Of a stretch of DNA of 64,000 nt, positions 44,512-53,882 are shown piece by piece. Both the position numbers and the translations under genes were made by a program. The stretch lies in contig NZ_AP028031.1 in the NCBI RefSeq assembly GCF_030296915.1, forward strand, positions 511,001-575,000, given 5' to 3'. Under the pieces are notes generated by a model. It did no database searches. It worked only from the letters and a program-made list of their open reading frames with translations, and had not been told where the DNA came from. Source of the stretch: Anaerostipes hadrus ATCC 29173 = JCM 17467. Its GTDB lineage: Bacteria; Bacillota; Clostridia; Lachnospirales; Lachnospiraceae. How positions within the stretch are numbered: the stretch's first letter is position 1; the number at the start of each line of letters is the position of its first letter.

Positions 44512-45918
44512 ATGAAAAACGTAAAGAAAATGATGCGGGCAGGATTAAAGAAATTCACAGTGATCACTATCTTAGGTGTATTTCTTATGACAAGCCTGAT
44601 TCCAGTATCCGCAGCAACGAAAGTATCAAAGATCAAATGGTCAGCATATAGAAAGACAATGTATGTTGGTAATGCACAGAGATTTGCAGTGAAGATCACA
44701 CCAGCCAAAGCATCCAAAGCGAAGCTTAAATGGAAAACAAGTAACAAGAAGATCGCAAAAGTCAGTACAAAAGGAGTTGTTACACCTGTTAAAGCAGGCA
44801 AAGTAACGATCACATGTTACGTGAAATCACAGAAATCAAAGAAAGTAACATGCAAAGTCACAGTGAAAAAACAGAAAGTGACAGCGATCACATTTGCAAA
44901 GGCAAGCGTAGCCGTACAGAAAGGGAAAAAGGTCAGCAATCCAGCGATCGTAACACCAACTTACGCAGCAAATAAAAAGGTAACATACAAATCTTCTAGC
45001 ACAAGCGTGGCAACAGTCAGCACAAGTGGAGTTGTAACAGGAAAGAAAGTCGGAACAGCTACGATCACAGCAACAGCAGTCGATGGATCAAAGAAGAAAA
45101 ACAGTTACAAAGTAACTGTTGTAACACCGATCACAAAAAACAGTGCCAAGTTTATCGCACACCGCGGATTAAGTGCCGAAGCACCAGAGAATACGATCAA
45201 AGCCTATGAATTAGCGGGTGGAGCAGGATTCTGGGGAGCAGAAACAGATGTCCGTATGACAAAAGACAAGAAATTCATTCTGCAGCACGACCTGACATTC
45301 AAGAGATTATGCGGAGTTGATAAGAAACCAGAAGATATGACATTATCAGAGATCCAGAAACTGACGATCAAATCTGGAAATAACATTTCAAAATATAAGA
45401 ATGTAAAATCAGCAACGACAGTTGCAACATTAGAAGATTATTTAACAACATGCAAGAAGTATAATATGGTACCAGTTATCGAAATCAAGATGGAATTCGT
45501 AGAATACGGAAATGAAACAACCAATGATTCTCGAATGCAGGCAGTGACAAAGAACAACATGGAAGATTTGTATGCATTAACAAATCAGATCATGGGGAAT
45601 AAAGAATACATGTTTATTGCCTATGACTTTGAAACAATGGTACAGATGAGAAAAGTCTTAGACGATAACGCAACAACATCCACAAATGTAAAATTACAGC
45701 ATGTAACAAATAATCCAGATCAGGGAATGATCAATTATTACAAGAAACGTAAGATTGAATTGGATGCAAATTGTGATAAGATTTCACTCTCAGACATCAA
45801 GGCATTCAAAGATGGTGGAGTGAATGTAGGACTTTGGACTGTGGACGATACAGAAAGAGTCGCAGATTATATTGCACAGAAAGTGGATTATATTACAACG
45901 AATACAAAGTTCTGGTAA
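44512..45918 (+). CDS. Secreted glycerophosphodiester phosphodiesterase with two BIG2 domains
   Basis: A 468-residue exported protein. The start is ATG 44512 with GGGAGG. Signal peptide of about 35 residues ending VSAA. Two bacterial Ig-like (BIG2) repeats follow (about 40-125 and 126-205), both very Lys/Thr-rich, then a GDPD domain (about 210-468) with FIAHRGLSAEAPENT, the metal Glu/Asp in AETDVRMT and the catalytic His in LQHDLTFKRL. It probably attacks glycerophosphodiesters or teichoic acid outside the cell. Confidence 0.88.
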   Translation: MKNVKKMMRAGLKKFTVITILGVFLMTSLIPVSAATKVSKIKWSAYRKTMYVGNAQRFAVKITPAKASKAKLKWKTSNKKIAKVSTKGVVTPVKAGKVTITCYVKSQKSKKVTCKVTVKKQKVTAITFAKASVAVQKGKKVSNPAIVTPTYAANKKVTYKSSSTSVATVSTSGVVTGKKVGTATITATAVDGSKKKNSYKVTVVTPITKNSAKFIAHRGLSAEAPENTIKAYELAGGAGFWGAETDVRMTKDKKFILQHDLTFKRLCGVDKKPEDMTLSEIQKLTIKSGNNISKYKNVKSATTVATLEDYLTTCKKYNMVPVIEIKMEFVEYGNETTNDSRMQAVTKNNMEDLYALTNQIMGNKEYMFIAYDFETMVQMRKVLDDNATTSTNVKLQHVTNNPDQGMINYYKKRKIELDANCDKISLSDIKAFKDGGVNVGLWTVDDTERVADYIAQKVDYITTNTKFW

Positions 45919-45924
45919 GAATAG

Positions 45925-45985
45925 AAACCATAAGAAAAGAGGCAGCAGATGAAGATATGTGTTGTCTCTTTTCTTATGGTTTGTG
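45925..45985 (+). terminator. Long hairpin terminator after the phosphodiesterase gene
   Basis: AAACCATAAGAAAAGAG pairs exactly with CTCTTTTCTTATGGTTT around a 24-nt loop. It directly abuts the broken HipA-like reading frame. Confidence 0.75.
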
Positions 45986-46003
45986 GTATAATAAAAAGAA
46001 AAC

Positions 46004-46482
46004 TATGGATTATCATTAAGCGATCAATACTGGATCCGTCCAGATCACTCAAAGATACAATGGAAAGATATCAATTTTTTTGAAAATCTATTTTCAGAAG
46101 ATGTAGGAAGTGCTTTGTTTGGAGGACCATTTAGCGGCAATTTTATGTCACCAGATAATACATCTGACGGATGGCTTAGAAAAAATGGGTGATTCAGAAT
46201 CAAAAAAGAGTGTTATTGAAATCAGGGAGTGGAGAGTCACAACAAGAACCATTAAATGAAGTCCTGGCGAATATGATATGTGATAGATTAGATATTAAGA
46301 ATTACGTAAAGTATCAATGTGGTTATCAAGAAGATCAATCACCATTTATCACAATATCAAGAAGAGATAAATTAGTCACATGGCTAGGAGAACGGATCAG
46401 AATGCTCTGCGAAAGCAAAATGGACACAGAAAGAGTCTTTCAGATCGTGAAGACAGCAAAAGAATACCAGAGAAGAAAGTAA
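46004..46482 (+). pseudogene. HipA-like kinase gene remnant, truncated and frameshifted
   Basis: From 46004 the frame reads YGLSLSDQYWIRP, WKDINFFENLFSEDVG and SPDNTSDGWLRK, a sequence typical of HipA-like proteins of clostridia. It breaks at a run of six A (46180-46185). With one more A it would continue KKWVIQNQKRVLLKSGSG and QEPLNEVLANMICDRL, the P-loop region of the kinase. After about 25 more residues the catalytic middle is missing and a C-terminal piece (WLGERIRMLCESKMD) follows to the stop at 46482. The N-terminus is also lost. So it has three lesions. Confidence 0.75.
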
Positions 46483-46602
46483 GATGAAAAGAAAAATTAC
46501 AGAAATGTAGTAATTATGTTATATATATGTTAAAATAAAAGATATATGCCAAGGAGTCAGGCAGAAAATACAGAGAAAAAGAATCAAAAGGAGAGAAGGG
46601 TT

Positions 46603-47226
46603 ATGAGCCAGAAGGAAAGAGTCGATTTGATCGAGGTAGATTTATTGGATATGTGTAAATATATTCTGTCAAAGTGGGTGTTTATTTTGATAGGAATGGT
46701 AGTATTCGCTGGAGCTGGATTTGGGTATGCGAAGGTGAAGAGTGTGACAGAGTATAGCTCTAAGATGCAGGTATATGTTACTGTGCCTAAGACATCGGAT
46801 AAGGTGCTGATCAGGGACAATGCTGGGGATTTGGCGTATGATTATCAGAAATTAATTAAAACTGATCTGATTGTGAATGAAATTGCGAAGAAAACGAAAA
46901 TTGCAAAAGATGATGTGAAAGATGCAATTTCAGCAGAAGTTGTGGATGGAACAAGATTACTTGAGATTAAGGTAAAATCAGATGATAAAGATGATGTGAA
47001 GAAGATTTCAAAAGAAGTTTTGCCAGTATTTCAGAAAGTAGTGCAGAAAGATTTAGGAAGAAATAAACTAGTGATCGCAGATCAGCCATCTAAGATAAAG
47101 GCAGAACAGACAGTTAGCACAAAGAAATTTTTAGCTGTAGGTGCAGTCGGTGGATTTGTAGTTGTAGCAGGAGTATTTTTTGTGCTCTATCTTGTAGATT
47201 TAACAAAGAAAGCGAAAAGAAATTAG
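46603..47226 (+). CDS. Wzz/YveK-type polysaccharide chain-length protein
   Basis: A 207-residue Wzz-domain protein with membrane helices near residues 22-42 and 172-195 and a short extracellular domain. The start ATG 46603 is preceded by GGAGAGAAGGG; the frame opens at 46546 without a site. In Gram-positives this type acts as membrane adaptor for a tyrosine kinase, but no kinase or phosphatase gene is adjacent. First intact gene of the exopolysaccharide cluster. Confidence 0.85.
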   Translation: MSQKERVDLIEVDLLDMCKYILSKWVFILIGMVVFAGAGFGYAKVKSVTEYSSKMQVYVTVPKTSDKVLIRDNAGDLAYDYQKLIKTDLIVNEIAKKTKIAKDDVKDAISAEVVDGTRLLEIKVKSDDKDDVKKISKEVLPVFQKVVQKDLGRNKLVIADQPSKIKAEQTVSTKKFLAVGAVGGFVVVAGVFFVLYLVDLTKKAKRN

Positions 47227-47253
47227 GATTAATAAAACAAAGGAACAAAGAGT

Positions 47254-48678
47254 ATGGGAGTAAAACGTTCACAGATACAAAATCTGATCATATATATAGG
47301 TGATGTGTTTGGAATTACAATTGGATATTTTTTAATGTCACATATTAGGTTTTATCCGGATATCTACGGGGTATGGGCGCAAGATAATCGAGTGATCTAT
47401 CGTTGGTTAGTTGCTATTTTTGTATTAACGATTGTGTATTTGGTAATTGATCCAAATCAGAATTTTTTTAAAAGAAAATTTTGGAAAGAATTTTGGGCAA
47501 ATTTCAAAACAAACTTGATCACAGCTGCATTGATGGCAACAGTTGCTTATTTGATTGATGATGCAAGAGATTATTCAAGATTTATTTATCTTACAACGAT
47601 GATATGTAGTTTTTGGTGGATGCAGATATCACATATGATTTATCGATGGTATATTTTAAAGTATCGACCATATAATTCGATCACAAGAAAGATGTTGATT
47701 GTAACAACGTCAGATCGAATGGATGAAGTGGTGAGAAGTATCATCAAGGAAAAGACATGGAACCTATGGGTGACAGGAATTATCATTACAGACAAAGATT
47801 TGACAGGACAGCAGGTTATGGATATTCCAATTGTCGCAAATAGGAATACAATGCTTCAATATGCGATCAGAGAGGTAGTAGACGAAGTGTTTATTCTGAT
47901 TCCAGAAGAGCCAGATGAACAGATTCAGAAATTAGTGCAACGATTTGAAGAGATGGGAATTACAGTTGATTTAAATATCAATTTATATGAATTAGATGTA
48001 GAAAGTGGAAGTAAGTATCTTAATCGAATCGGTAAATATCCAACGATCACATTTGCACAAAGAGAGATTCCATTATATATGATTGTTCTGAAACGTTTGA
48101 TGGATATTCTGGGAGGAATCGTTGGATTACTGATTACAGCAGTTGTAACGATTGTCCTAGGACCAATGATTAAATTAGAATCGCCGGGACCACTATTCTT
48201 TTCACAGAAGAGAGTTGGGCGAAATGGGCGCATCTTTAAGATTTATAAATTCCGGTCTATGTATGCAGATGCAGAAGAAAGAAAAAAAGAATTGATGGAA
48301 CAAAATGAAATGGATGGTCTGATGTTTAAGATGACAGATGATCCAAGAATTACAAAGATAGGAAAGTTTATTCGTAAGACAAGCTTGGATGAATTGCCAC
48401 AGTTTTGGAATGTACTAAAAGGTGATATGAGCCTTGTTGGGACAAGACCGCCAACGGTGGATGAATTTGAGCAGTATGAAGGATATCACAAACGTCGATT
48501 AAGTATGACTCCTGGATTAACTGGAGTATGGCAGGTAAGTGGACGTAGTGATATTACGGACTTTGAAGAAATTGTTTCTATGGATGTAGAATATATTAAG
48601 AACTGGTCTTTGAAGAGAGATATTGAGATTATTTTGAAGACAGTTCAAGTTGTGTTGCATAGTGATGGAGCAAGGTAA
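47254..48678 (+). CDS. Undecaprenyl-phosphate sugar phosphotransferase (priming enzyme)
   Basis: A 474-residue polyisoprenyl-phosphate hexose-1-phosphate transferase: four to five N-terminal membrane helices, a central nucleotide-fold domain, a further helix (about 280-305), and the bacterial sugar transferase domain with KFRSMYADAE (about 333), the DELPQFWNVLKGDMSLVGTRP-type segment (about 390-410) and GLTGVWQVSGRS. It loads the first sugar on the lipid carrier, probably glucose or galactose. Confidence 0.93.
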   Translation: MGVKRSQIQNLIIYIGDVFGITIGYFLMSHIRFYPDIYGVWAQDNRVIYRWLVAIFVLTIVYLVIDPNQNFFKRKFWKEFWANFKTNLITAALMATVAYLIDDARDYSRFIYLTTMICSFWWMQISHMIYRWYILKYRPYNSITRKMLIVTTSDRMDEVVRSIIKEKTWNLWVTGIIITDKDLTGQQVMDIPIVANRNTMLQYAIREVVDEVFILIPEEPDEQIQKLVQRFEEMGITVDLNINLYELDVESGSKYLNRIGKYPTITFAQREIPLYMIVLKRLMDILGGIVGLLITAVVTIVLGPMIKLESPGPLFFSQKRVGRNGRIFKIYKFRSMYADAEERKKELMEQNEMDGLMFKMTDDPRITKIGKFIRKTSLDELPQFWNVLKGDMSLVGTRPPTVDEFEQYEGYHKRRLSMTPGLTGVWQVSGRSDITDFEEIVSMDVEYIKNWSLKRDIEIILKTVQVVLHSDGAR

Positions 48679-48706
48679 AAGATTATAAGATAAGGTTAGG
48701 TAGAAA

Positions 48707-49879
48707 ATGAGTTCTGAAAAAAAACATGTATTTATAATAGGATCTAAAGGAATTCCAGCCCAATATGGAGGTTTTGAAACTTTTGTTGAGAAGTTAACTG
48801 AATATCAAAAAGATGAATCTATACAATATTATGTAGCATGTATGAATGCAAAAAGAAAAAGATTTAAACATAATGGGGCTAAATGCTTTAATGTTACAGT
48901 GCCAGATGTTGGGCCAGCCAAAGCAGTTTATTATGATATTGCAGCATTGAAATGGTGTATTGGATATATAAAAGCACATAATATTCAAGGTGCAGTCATT
49001 TATGTTTTAGCATGTAGAATAGGACCATTTATAGGTCATTTTAAAAAGCAAATGGATAAATTAGGAGCACATTTATATGTAAATCCAGATGGGCATGAAT
49101 GGCTAAGAGCAAAATGGAATGGATTGATAAAAAAATACTGGAAAATTTCAGAAAAACTTATGGTAAAACATGCAGAATTATTAATTTGTGATTCTATGAA
49201 TATTGAAAATTATATACAGGAAGAATATAAGCAGTATACTCCGGATACTACATTTATTGCTTATGGAGCTGATATAGCAAAATCAAATTTAAAAGATGAT
49301 GATCAAAAGCTCGTTGATTGGTATAAGAAATTCAATGTGAAGCCTAAGGAATTTTATTTAGTTGTTGGACGATTTGTTCCAGAAAACAATTATGAGACTA
49401 TGGTTCGTGAATTTATGAATTCAGATACAGATAAAGATTTTGTGTTAATTACGAATGTAGAGCAGAATAAATTCTATGAGGAATTGCGCGAAAAAACGGG
49501 ATTTGAAAAGGATAAAAGAATCAAGTTTGTTGGAACGGTTTATGATCAGGAGTTGTTAAAGAAAATCAGAGAAGATGCATATGGATATTTCCATGGACAT
49601 GAGGTAGGTGGTACGAATCCTAGTTTGTTGGAGGCTCTTGGAAGTACACAGTTGAATTTATTGTTGGATGTTGGGTTTAATAGAGAAGTGGCGGAAGATG
49701 GGGCTATGTATTGGTCAAAAGATAATGGTTCACTATCAAGCATCATTTCGAGTGCAGATCAAATGACAGTAGAGCAATTAAACCAATTTGAAGAAAAAGC
49801 AAAAAAATGTATTATAGAAAGATATACATGGGAGAATATTCGGGATAAATATGAAAGAGTATTTTTAATAAGTGAGTGA
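48707..49879 (+). CDS. GT4 glycosyltransferase with DUF1972 domain, probable rhamnosyltransferase
   Basis: A 390-residue enzyme starting VFIIGSKGIPAQYGGFETFVEKL, the DUF1972 signature seen in beta-1,4-rhamnosyltransferases such as Cps2T. The C-terminal half has YLVVGRFVPENNYE and the donor-site segment HGHEVGGTNPSLLEALG. It likely adds the second sugar. From here the base composition becomes visibly more AT-rich. Confidence 0.85.
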   Translation: MSSEKKHVFIIGSKGIPAQYGGFETFVEKLTEYQKDESIQYYVACMNAKRKRFKHNGAKCFNVTVPDVGPAKAVYYDIAALKWCIGYIKAHNIQGAVIYVLACRIGPFIGHFKKQMDKLGAHLYVNPDGHEWLRAKWNGLIKKYWKISEKLMVKHAELLICDSMNIENYIQEEYKQYTPDTTFIAYGADIAKSNLKDDDQKLVDWYKKFNVKPKEFYLVVGRFVPENNYETMVREFMNSDTDKDFVLITNVEQNKFYEELREKTGFEKDKRIKFVGTVYDQELLKKIREDAYGYFHGHEVGGTNPSLLEALGSTQLNLLLDVGFNREVAEDGAMYWSKDNGSLSSIISSADQMTVEQLNQFEEKAKKCIIERYTWENIRDKYERVFLISE

Positions 49880-49895
49880 AAGATAGAAGGAGTTT

Positions 49896-51260
49896 ATGGC
49901 TATGGTAATTATGCATTATTTTTTAGGGTTTCCACCATATAGAAGTGGCGGTTTGACGAGATATTGTATGGATTTGATGGAGACGCAAAAAAATAAGGGA
50001 GATAAAGTGATAGCATTATGGCCTGGACAAATTTCATTTATTTCAAAAGAAATACATATAAAAAAAAGAAAAAATATAAAAAATATTAATAATTATGAAT
50101 TAATAAATCCGCTTCCGGTCTCCTTAGATGAAGGAATTATAAATGTCAAAGAATATACTAAATCATGTAATGCAAATGTATATAAAAGTTTTTTGAGAAA
50201 AATTAATCCTGATATTATCCATATCCATACATTAATGGGGTTACATAGAGAATTTCTAGAAGCTACAAAAAAATTAAAAATTAAAACAATTTTTACTTCT
50301 CATGATTATTTTGGAATTTGTCCTAAAATTACATTGTATAGGGATGGATGTGTGTGTGTAGAAGATCATGGATGTAGAGACTGTATCAGGTGTAATCAGA
50401 CAGCATTATCTTTAAGGAAAATTCAAATTATGCAATCATCCTTGTATAGAAATATAAAAGATTCATTTTTAGTGAAAAAAATGAGAAAAAATCATAGACA
50501 AAATTTTTTTGAAGAAAAATCAGATAAAATGCCTTTATTAAATGAGAAAGAAGTAAATTATAAAGCGAGAGAATATAGAAAATTGAGAAATTATTATGTT
50601 GATATGTTACAAAAAATGAGTTTTATCCATTTTAATTCTTCGACGACAAAAAATATATATGAAAAATATATGAAGTTGCCTGAAAATGAAGTGATTACGA
50701 TATCACATAAAAATATTAAGAGTGATCACAAAAATGCAAATAGAAAAAAAGATAATAAATTAAGAATAACTTGTCTTGCACCAGCAAGGCCATTCAAAGG
50801 ATACAATATATTGATTGAAGCCTTAGATAAGTTGTGGAGTTCAGGTAATCATAATTTTATATTAAGAATGTTCAATGCAGTTCCAGATAAACGAGAATAT
50901 CTTAATATAAATGAGGAGGGGTTTACGCAATCAGATTTGAAACATATTATGTCGGATACAGATATTTTAGTAGCGCCAAGTATATGGTATGAAACATTTG
51001 GATTTACAGTATTAGAAGCATTGAGTTTTGGAGTCCCTGTTATAGTAAGTGAGCATGTTGGAGCAAAGGATATTGTAGGAAAAGCGGGAATTATTATAAA
51101 AGCAGGAAATATAGATGATTTAGAAAGTACACTAGAGAAATTAATAAATAGCCCAGAAACTCTTTCAGATTTAAAAACAGAGGCAGAAAAAAATAAAATA
51201 AAGACATGGGAGCAGTTTGTAGATGAAAATTATCAACTTTATCGCAAACTGATAAAGTAA
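49896..51260 (+). CDS. GT4 family glycosyltransferase with Cys-rich insert
   Basis: A 454-residue GT-B enzyme: N-terminal MHYFLGFPPYRSGGLTRY, and C-terminal donor domain with CLAPARPFKGY and SIWYETFGFTVLEALSFGVP, with Glu residues of the E-x7-E motif. Residues about 145-170 contain six Cys (GICPK, GCVCVEDHGCRDCIRC), a probable metal-binding insert known in some GT4 enzymes. ATG 49896 is 3 nt after AAGGAG and ATG 49902 9 nt after it; the second may be the true start. Strongly AT-rich. Confidence 0.82.
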   Translation: MAMVIMHYFLGFPPYRSGGLTRYCMDLMETQKNKGDKVIALWPGQISFISKEIHIKKRKNIKNINNYELINPLPVSLDEGIINVKEYTKSCNANVYKSFLRKINPDIIHIHTLMGLHREFLEATKKLKIKTIFTSHDYFGICPKITLYRDGCVCVEDHGCRDCIRCNQTALSLRKIQIMQSSLYRNIKDSFLVKKMRKNHRQNFFEEKSDKMPLLNEKEVNYKAREYRKLRNYYVDMLQKMSFIHFNSSTTKNIYEKYMKLPENEVITISHKNIKSDHKNANRKKDNKLRITCLAPARPFKGYNILIEALDKLWSSGNHNFILRMFNAVPDKREYLNINEEGFTQSDLKHIMSDTDILVAPSIWYETFGFTVLEALSFGVPVIVSEHVGAKDIVGKAGIIIKAGNIDDLESTLEKLINSPETLSDLKTEAEKNKIKTWEQFVDENYQLYRKLIK

Positions 51261-51264
51261 TATT

Positions 51265-51957
51265 ATGAAATTGATTGATAAATTATTAGTATTTACAGGA
51301 AAAAAAGATTTTAAAATAGATGAAAAAATAAGTATAGCTTATATAATGAGGGTATGTTGGAAATATGGTTGGATGATGATCCGAGGTAGAATATTTTCTA
51401 TTGGTAGACGGAACATTAGTAATAATATTTTTGTTGGGAAACATGTACAAGTATTGGAAAAAAGATATTTGCATATGGAGAGCAAATGTAAAATACATGA
51501 TGATGTTTATATTGATGCTCTTTCACAAGATGGAGTAATACTTGGAAATGGTGTAGTTCTAGGTCGTGGTACAAGAATTGAATGCACGGGAAGTTTACAA
51601 TATGTAGGAAGTGGAATTGTTATAGGAGATGGAACTACATTTGGTAATGATTGTTTCTTTGGAGCGGCAGGTGGAATTAGTGTGGGAAGAAATGTTGTAG
51701 CTGGGCAGTTTATTAGATTTCATTCAGAAAACCATAATTATGAGAATTTAAATATTTTAATCAAAGATCAAGGAGTAAATCATAAGGGAATTAAGATAGG
51801 AGATAATTGTTGGATTGGATCAGGAGTTGTCTTTTTAGATGGTGCAAGTGTGGCAAGCGGATGTGTAATAGCAGCGAATGCAGTAATTACAAAGGAATTT
51901 CCAGAAAATAGTATAATTGGAGGAGTTCCAGCGAAAATCATTGGATACAGAAGTTAA
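51265..51957 (+). CDS. Hexapeptide-repeat acyltransferase (LbH fold)
   Basis: A 230-residue protein whose residues 85-225 form left-handed beta-helix repeats (VILGNGVVLGRGTRIE, IGDGTTFGNDCFFGA), ending GGVPAKIIGY, with the catalytic-type His in FHSENHNY. It resembles capsule O-acetyltransferases of the WcaF/NodL group. The acceptor is unknown. It lies 4 bp after the preceding glycosyltransferase. Confidence 0.85.
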   Translation: MKLIDKLLVFTGKKDFKIDEKISIAYIMRVCWKYGWMMIRGRIFSIGRRNISNNIFVGKHVQVLEKRYLHMESKCKIHDDVYIDALSQDGVILGNGVVLGRGTRIECTGSLQYVGSGIVIGDGTTFGNDCFFGAAGGISVGRNVVAGQFIRFHSENHNYENLNILIKDQGVNHKGIKIGDNCWIGSGVVFLDGASVASGCVIAANAVITKEFPENSIIGGVPAKIIGYRS

Positions 51958-51980
51958 ATTGAATGAGGAGTATGGAGTTA

Positions 51981-52910
51981 ATGGTAAGTATTGTTGTTCC
52001 AGTATATAATGCAGAAAAATATTTGGAAGATTGTTTGATATCTTTGGTAGATCAGACATATGAGAATATAGAAATTATTTTAGTCGATGACGGATCAGTT
52101 GATGATTCTGGAAGAATTTGTGATTGTTGGGCAGAAAAAGATGATAGAATTATTGTTTATCATAAGAAAAATGAAGGGGTATCTGCAACAAGAAATTTTG
52201 GTATTCAAAGAGCTAGAGGAAAGTTTTTGATGTTTGTAGATGCTGATGATATGCTAGTGCTTAACGCTGTTGAATACATGGTTAAAGAAATTATTAAAAA
52301 CAATTCAGAACTTGTTGTTTGTAAATATCAAAGTCAAGATTATGAGAAAAATATCAGGGAGTCAAATTTAAGAATAGAATTGCTATTAAAGGAGGATTAT
52401 CTCCGTGAAATGATGATTCCAGAGAAAAATATTGCTGCATTTGTTTATAATAGATTGTATTTGACACAAATAATAATGGAAAAAAATATTAGATTCAACC
52501 AAAATGTACAAGTATGTGAAGATACATTGTTTAATTATGAGTACATGAAATTTATAAAAAATGTAGTATTTATAAATAATGCTCTGTATTTTTATAGAAT
52601 AAATGTAGGTAGTACAATGTTCAAAAAGGAAATGAATCCTGCAAAATTAACTGCCAATATAGTGTTTGATAAAATGTTAGATGATACAGATAGTTTGGAA
52701 GAAAAAAAGATAATTGCTGTTGGATGTATTGCTTATAATGTAATTTTATTAATGCAAATGTATAAATATGGATGGAAAGAATGTAATGATTATTTAATTG
52801 TGAAAAATCATTTGAAAATTTATCCGATAGAATTTATAAAATCTAAAATAAGATTTAAATACAAAATAGGCTACTTGATATTAATGATTATGCCAAAACC
52901 GAAAGGATAA
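51981..52910 (+). CDS. GT2 glycosyltransferase
   Basis: A 309-residue GT-A enzyme: VSIVVPVYNAEKYL, the LVDDGSVDDS loop, and the D-x-D segment FVDADDM (about residue 85). The ATG at 51981 fits the GAGGAG site best; the frame opens at 51963. Sugar and acceptor unknown. Confidence 0.85.
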   Translation: MVSIVVPVYNAEKYLEDCLISLVDQTYENIEIILVDDGSVDDSGRICDCWAEKDDRIIVYHKKNEGVSATRNFGIQRARGKFLMFVDADDMLVLNAVEYMVKEIIKNNSELVVCKYQSQDYEKNIRESNLRIELLLKEDYLREMMIPEKNIAAFVYNRLYLTQIIMEKNIRFNQNVQVCEDTLFNYEYMKFIKNVVFINNALYFYRINVGSTMFKKEMNPAKLTANIVFDKMLDDTDSLEEKKIIAVGCIAYNVILLMQMYKYGWKECNDYLIVKNHLKIYPIEFIKSKIRFKYKIGYLILMIMPKPKG

Positions 52911-52913
52911 AAT

Positions 52914-53882
52914 ATGGATAAAAAAATCACAGTGATTGTGCCAGTATATAATACGAAAAAATTTTTAAAAAGATGTATTATGAGTATTATGAATCAGAGT
53001 TATAGTAATTTAGAAATAATAATTATTAATGACGGATCAACTGATGGTTCAGAGAAAATATGCAATGAATTGGAGAAAGCAGATGAAAGAATAAGAGTAA
53101 TACATCAAAAAAATAATGGCATTGCGGCAACTAGAAATATTGGAATAGAAAATGCAACAGGACAATATATTTCATTTGTGGATTCGGATGATTATTTAGA
53201 AAAAGATTTATATAAAAGTTTATTAGATAGAAAGATAAAATCAGATAAAGAAATATTAATATTTGATTATGAAATTTGTGATGTTAATGGAGATGTGATA
53301 CGAAATCCAACATTAGCAAATAAAAATCATTTGGTACAAAAGATGGAATATTACTCAAATGATGAGCTTCTCCATTTAATATGGAATGAAAAGCTTTTTT
53401 GTTATTTATGGAGTATGTTAATTCCTAAAAAATTGTTTGAAAATATTCAATTTCCAAATGGACGATTGTATGAGGATGAAGCTGTCTTTTATAAATTGTT
53501 TATGGAAAGTGATGGGGCAGAATATATTCCATATAAAGGATATCATTATGTACAGCACAATAATTCAATAACAAAAACCTTAAGAAGTAAGGATATGTGG
53601 AATCGAGTAAAAACATATCGTGAAGCAGAAGAATATATAAAAAGACTTTCAAATGAACTAAAGAATGATTTCAAAAAACATAAAATTAATATTCTGTTAA
53701 TGTGTTATTGTACATTATCTAAATTAGAAAAAAATTCGAATGAAATGAAAGAATTAAGGTTAGAAATTTTAAAAGATAGCATGTATTTAGAATCTAAAGA
53801 AAAAATAAAAAAAATACTGTTAAAATTAAATTGTTTACATATAATACTTAATTTAAAAGGAAAATTGGAGAAGAAAAGATGA
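52914..53882 (+). CDS. GT2 glycosyltransferase
   Basis: A 322-residue GT-A enzyme with ITVIVPVYNTKKFL, INDGSTDGS and the D-x-D segment FVDSDDYL (about residue 88), and a downstream YEDEAVFYKL catalytic-base segment (about 186). It starts 3 bp after the previous gene. It is very AT-rich, with poly-A codon runs. Confidence 0.86.
   Translation: MDKKITVIVPVYNTKKFLKRCIMSIMNQSYSNLEIIIINDGSTDGSEKICNELEKADERIRVIHQKNNGIAATRNIGIENATGQYISFVDSDDYLEKDLYKSLLDRKIKSDKEILIFDYEICDVNGDVIRNPTLANKNHLVQKMEYYSNDELLHLIWNEKLFCYLWSMLIPKKLFENIQFPNGRLYEDEAVFYKLFMESDGAEYIPYKGYHYVQHNNSITKTLRSKDMWNRVKTYREAEEYIKRLSNELKNDFKKHKINILLMCYCTLSKLEKNSNEMKELRLEILKDSMYLESKEKIKKILLKLNCLHIILNLKGKLEKKR

Noticed and set aside
46018..46188. 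Possible leader RNA upstream of the exopolysaccharide genes
   Set aside because: The stretch translates to HipA-like protein sequence, so it is coding debris.
46189..46482. 97-codon frame as an intact small gene
   Set aside because: Its beginning continues the upstream HipA-like frame after a one-base shift in a run of A. It is part of a pseudogene, not a separate gene.
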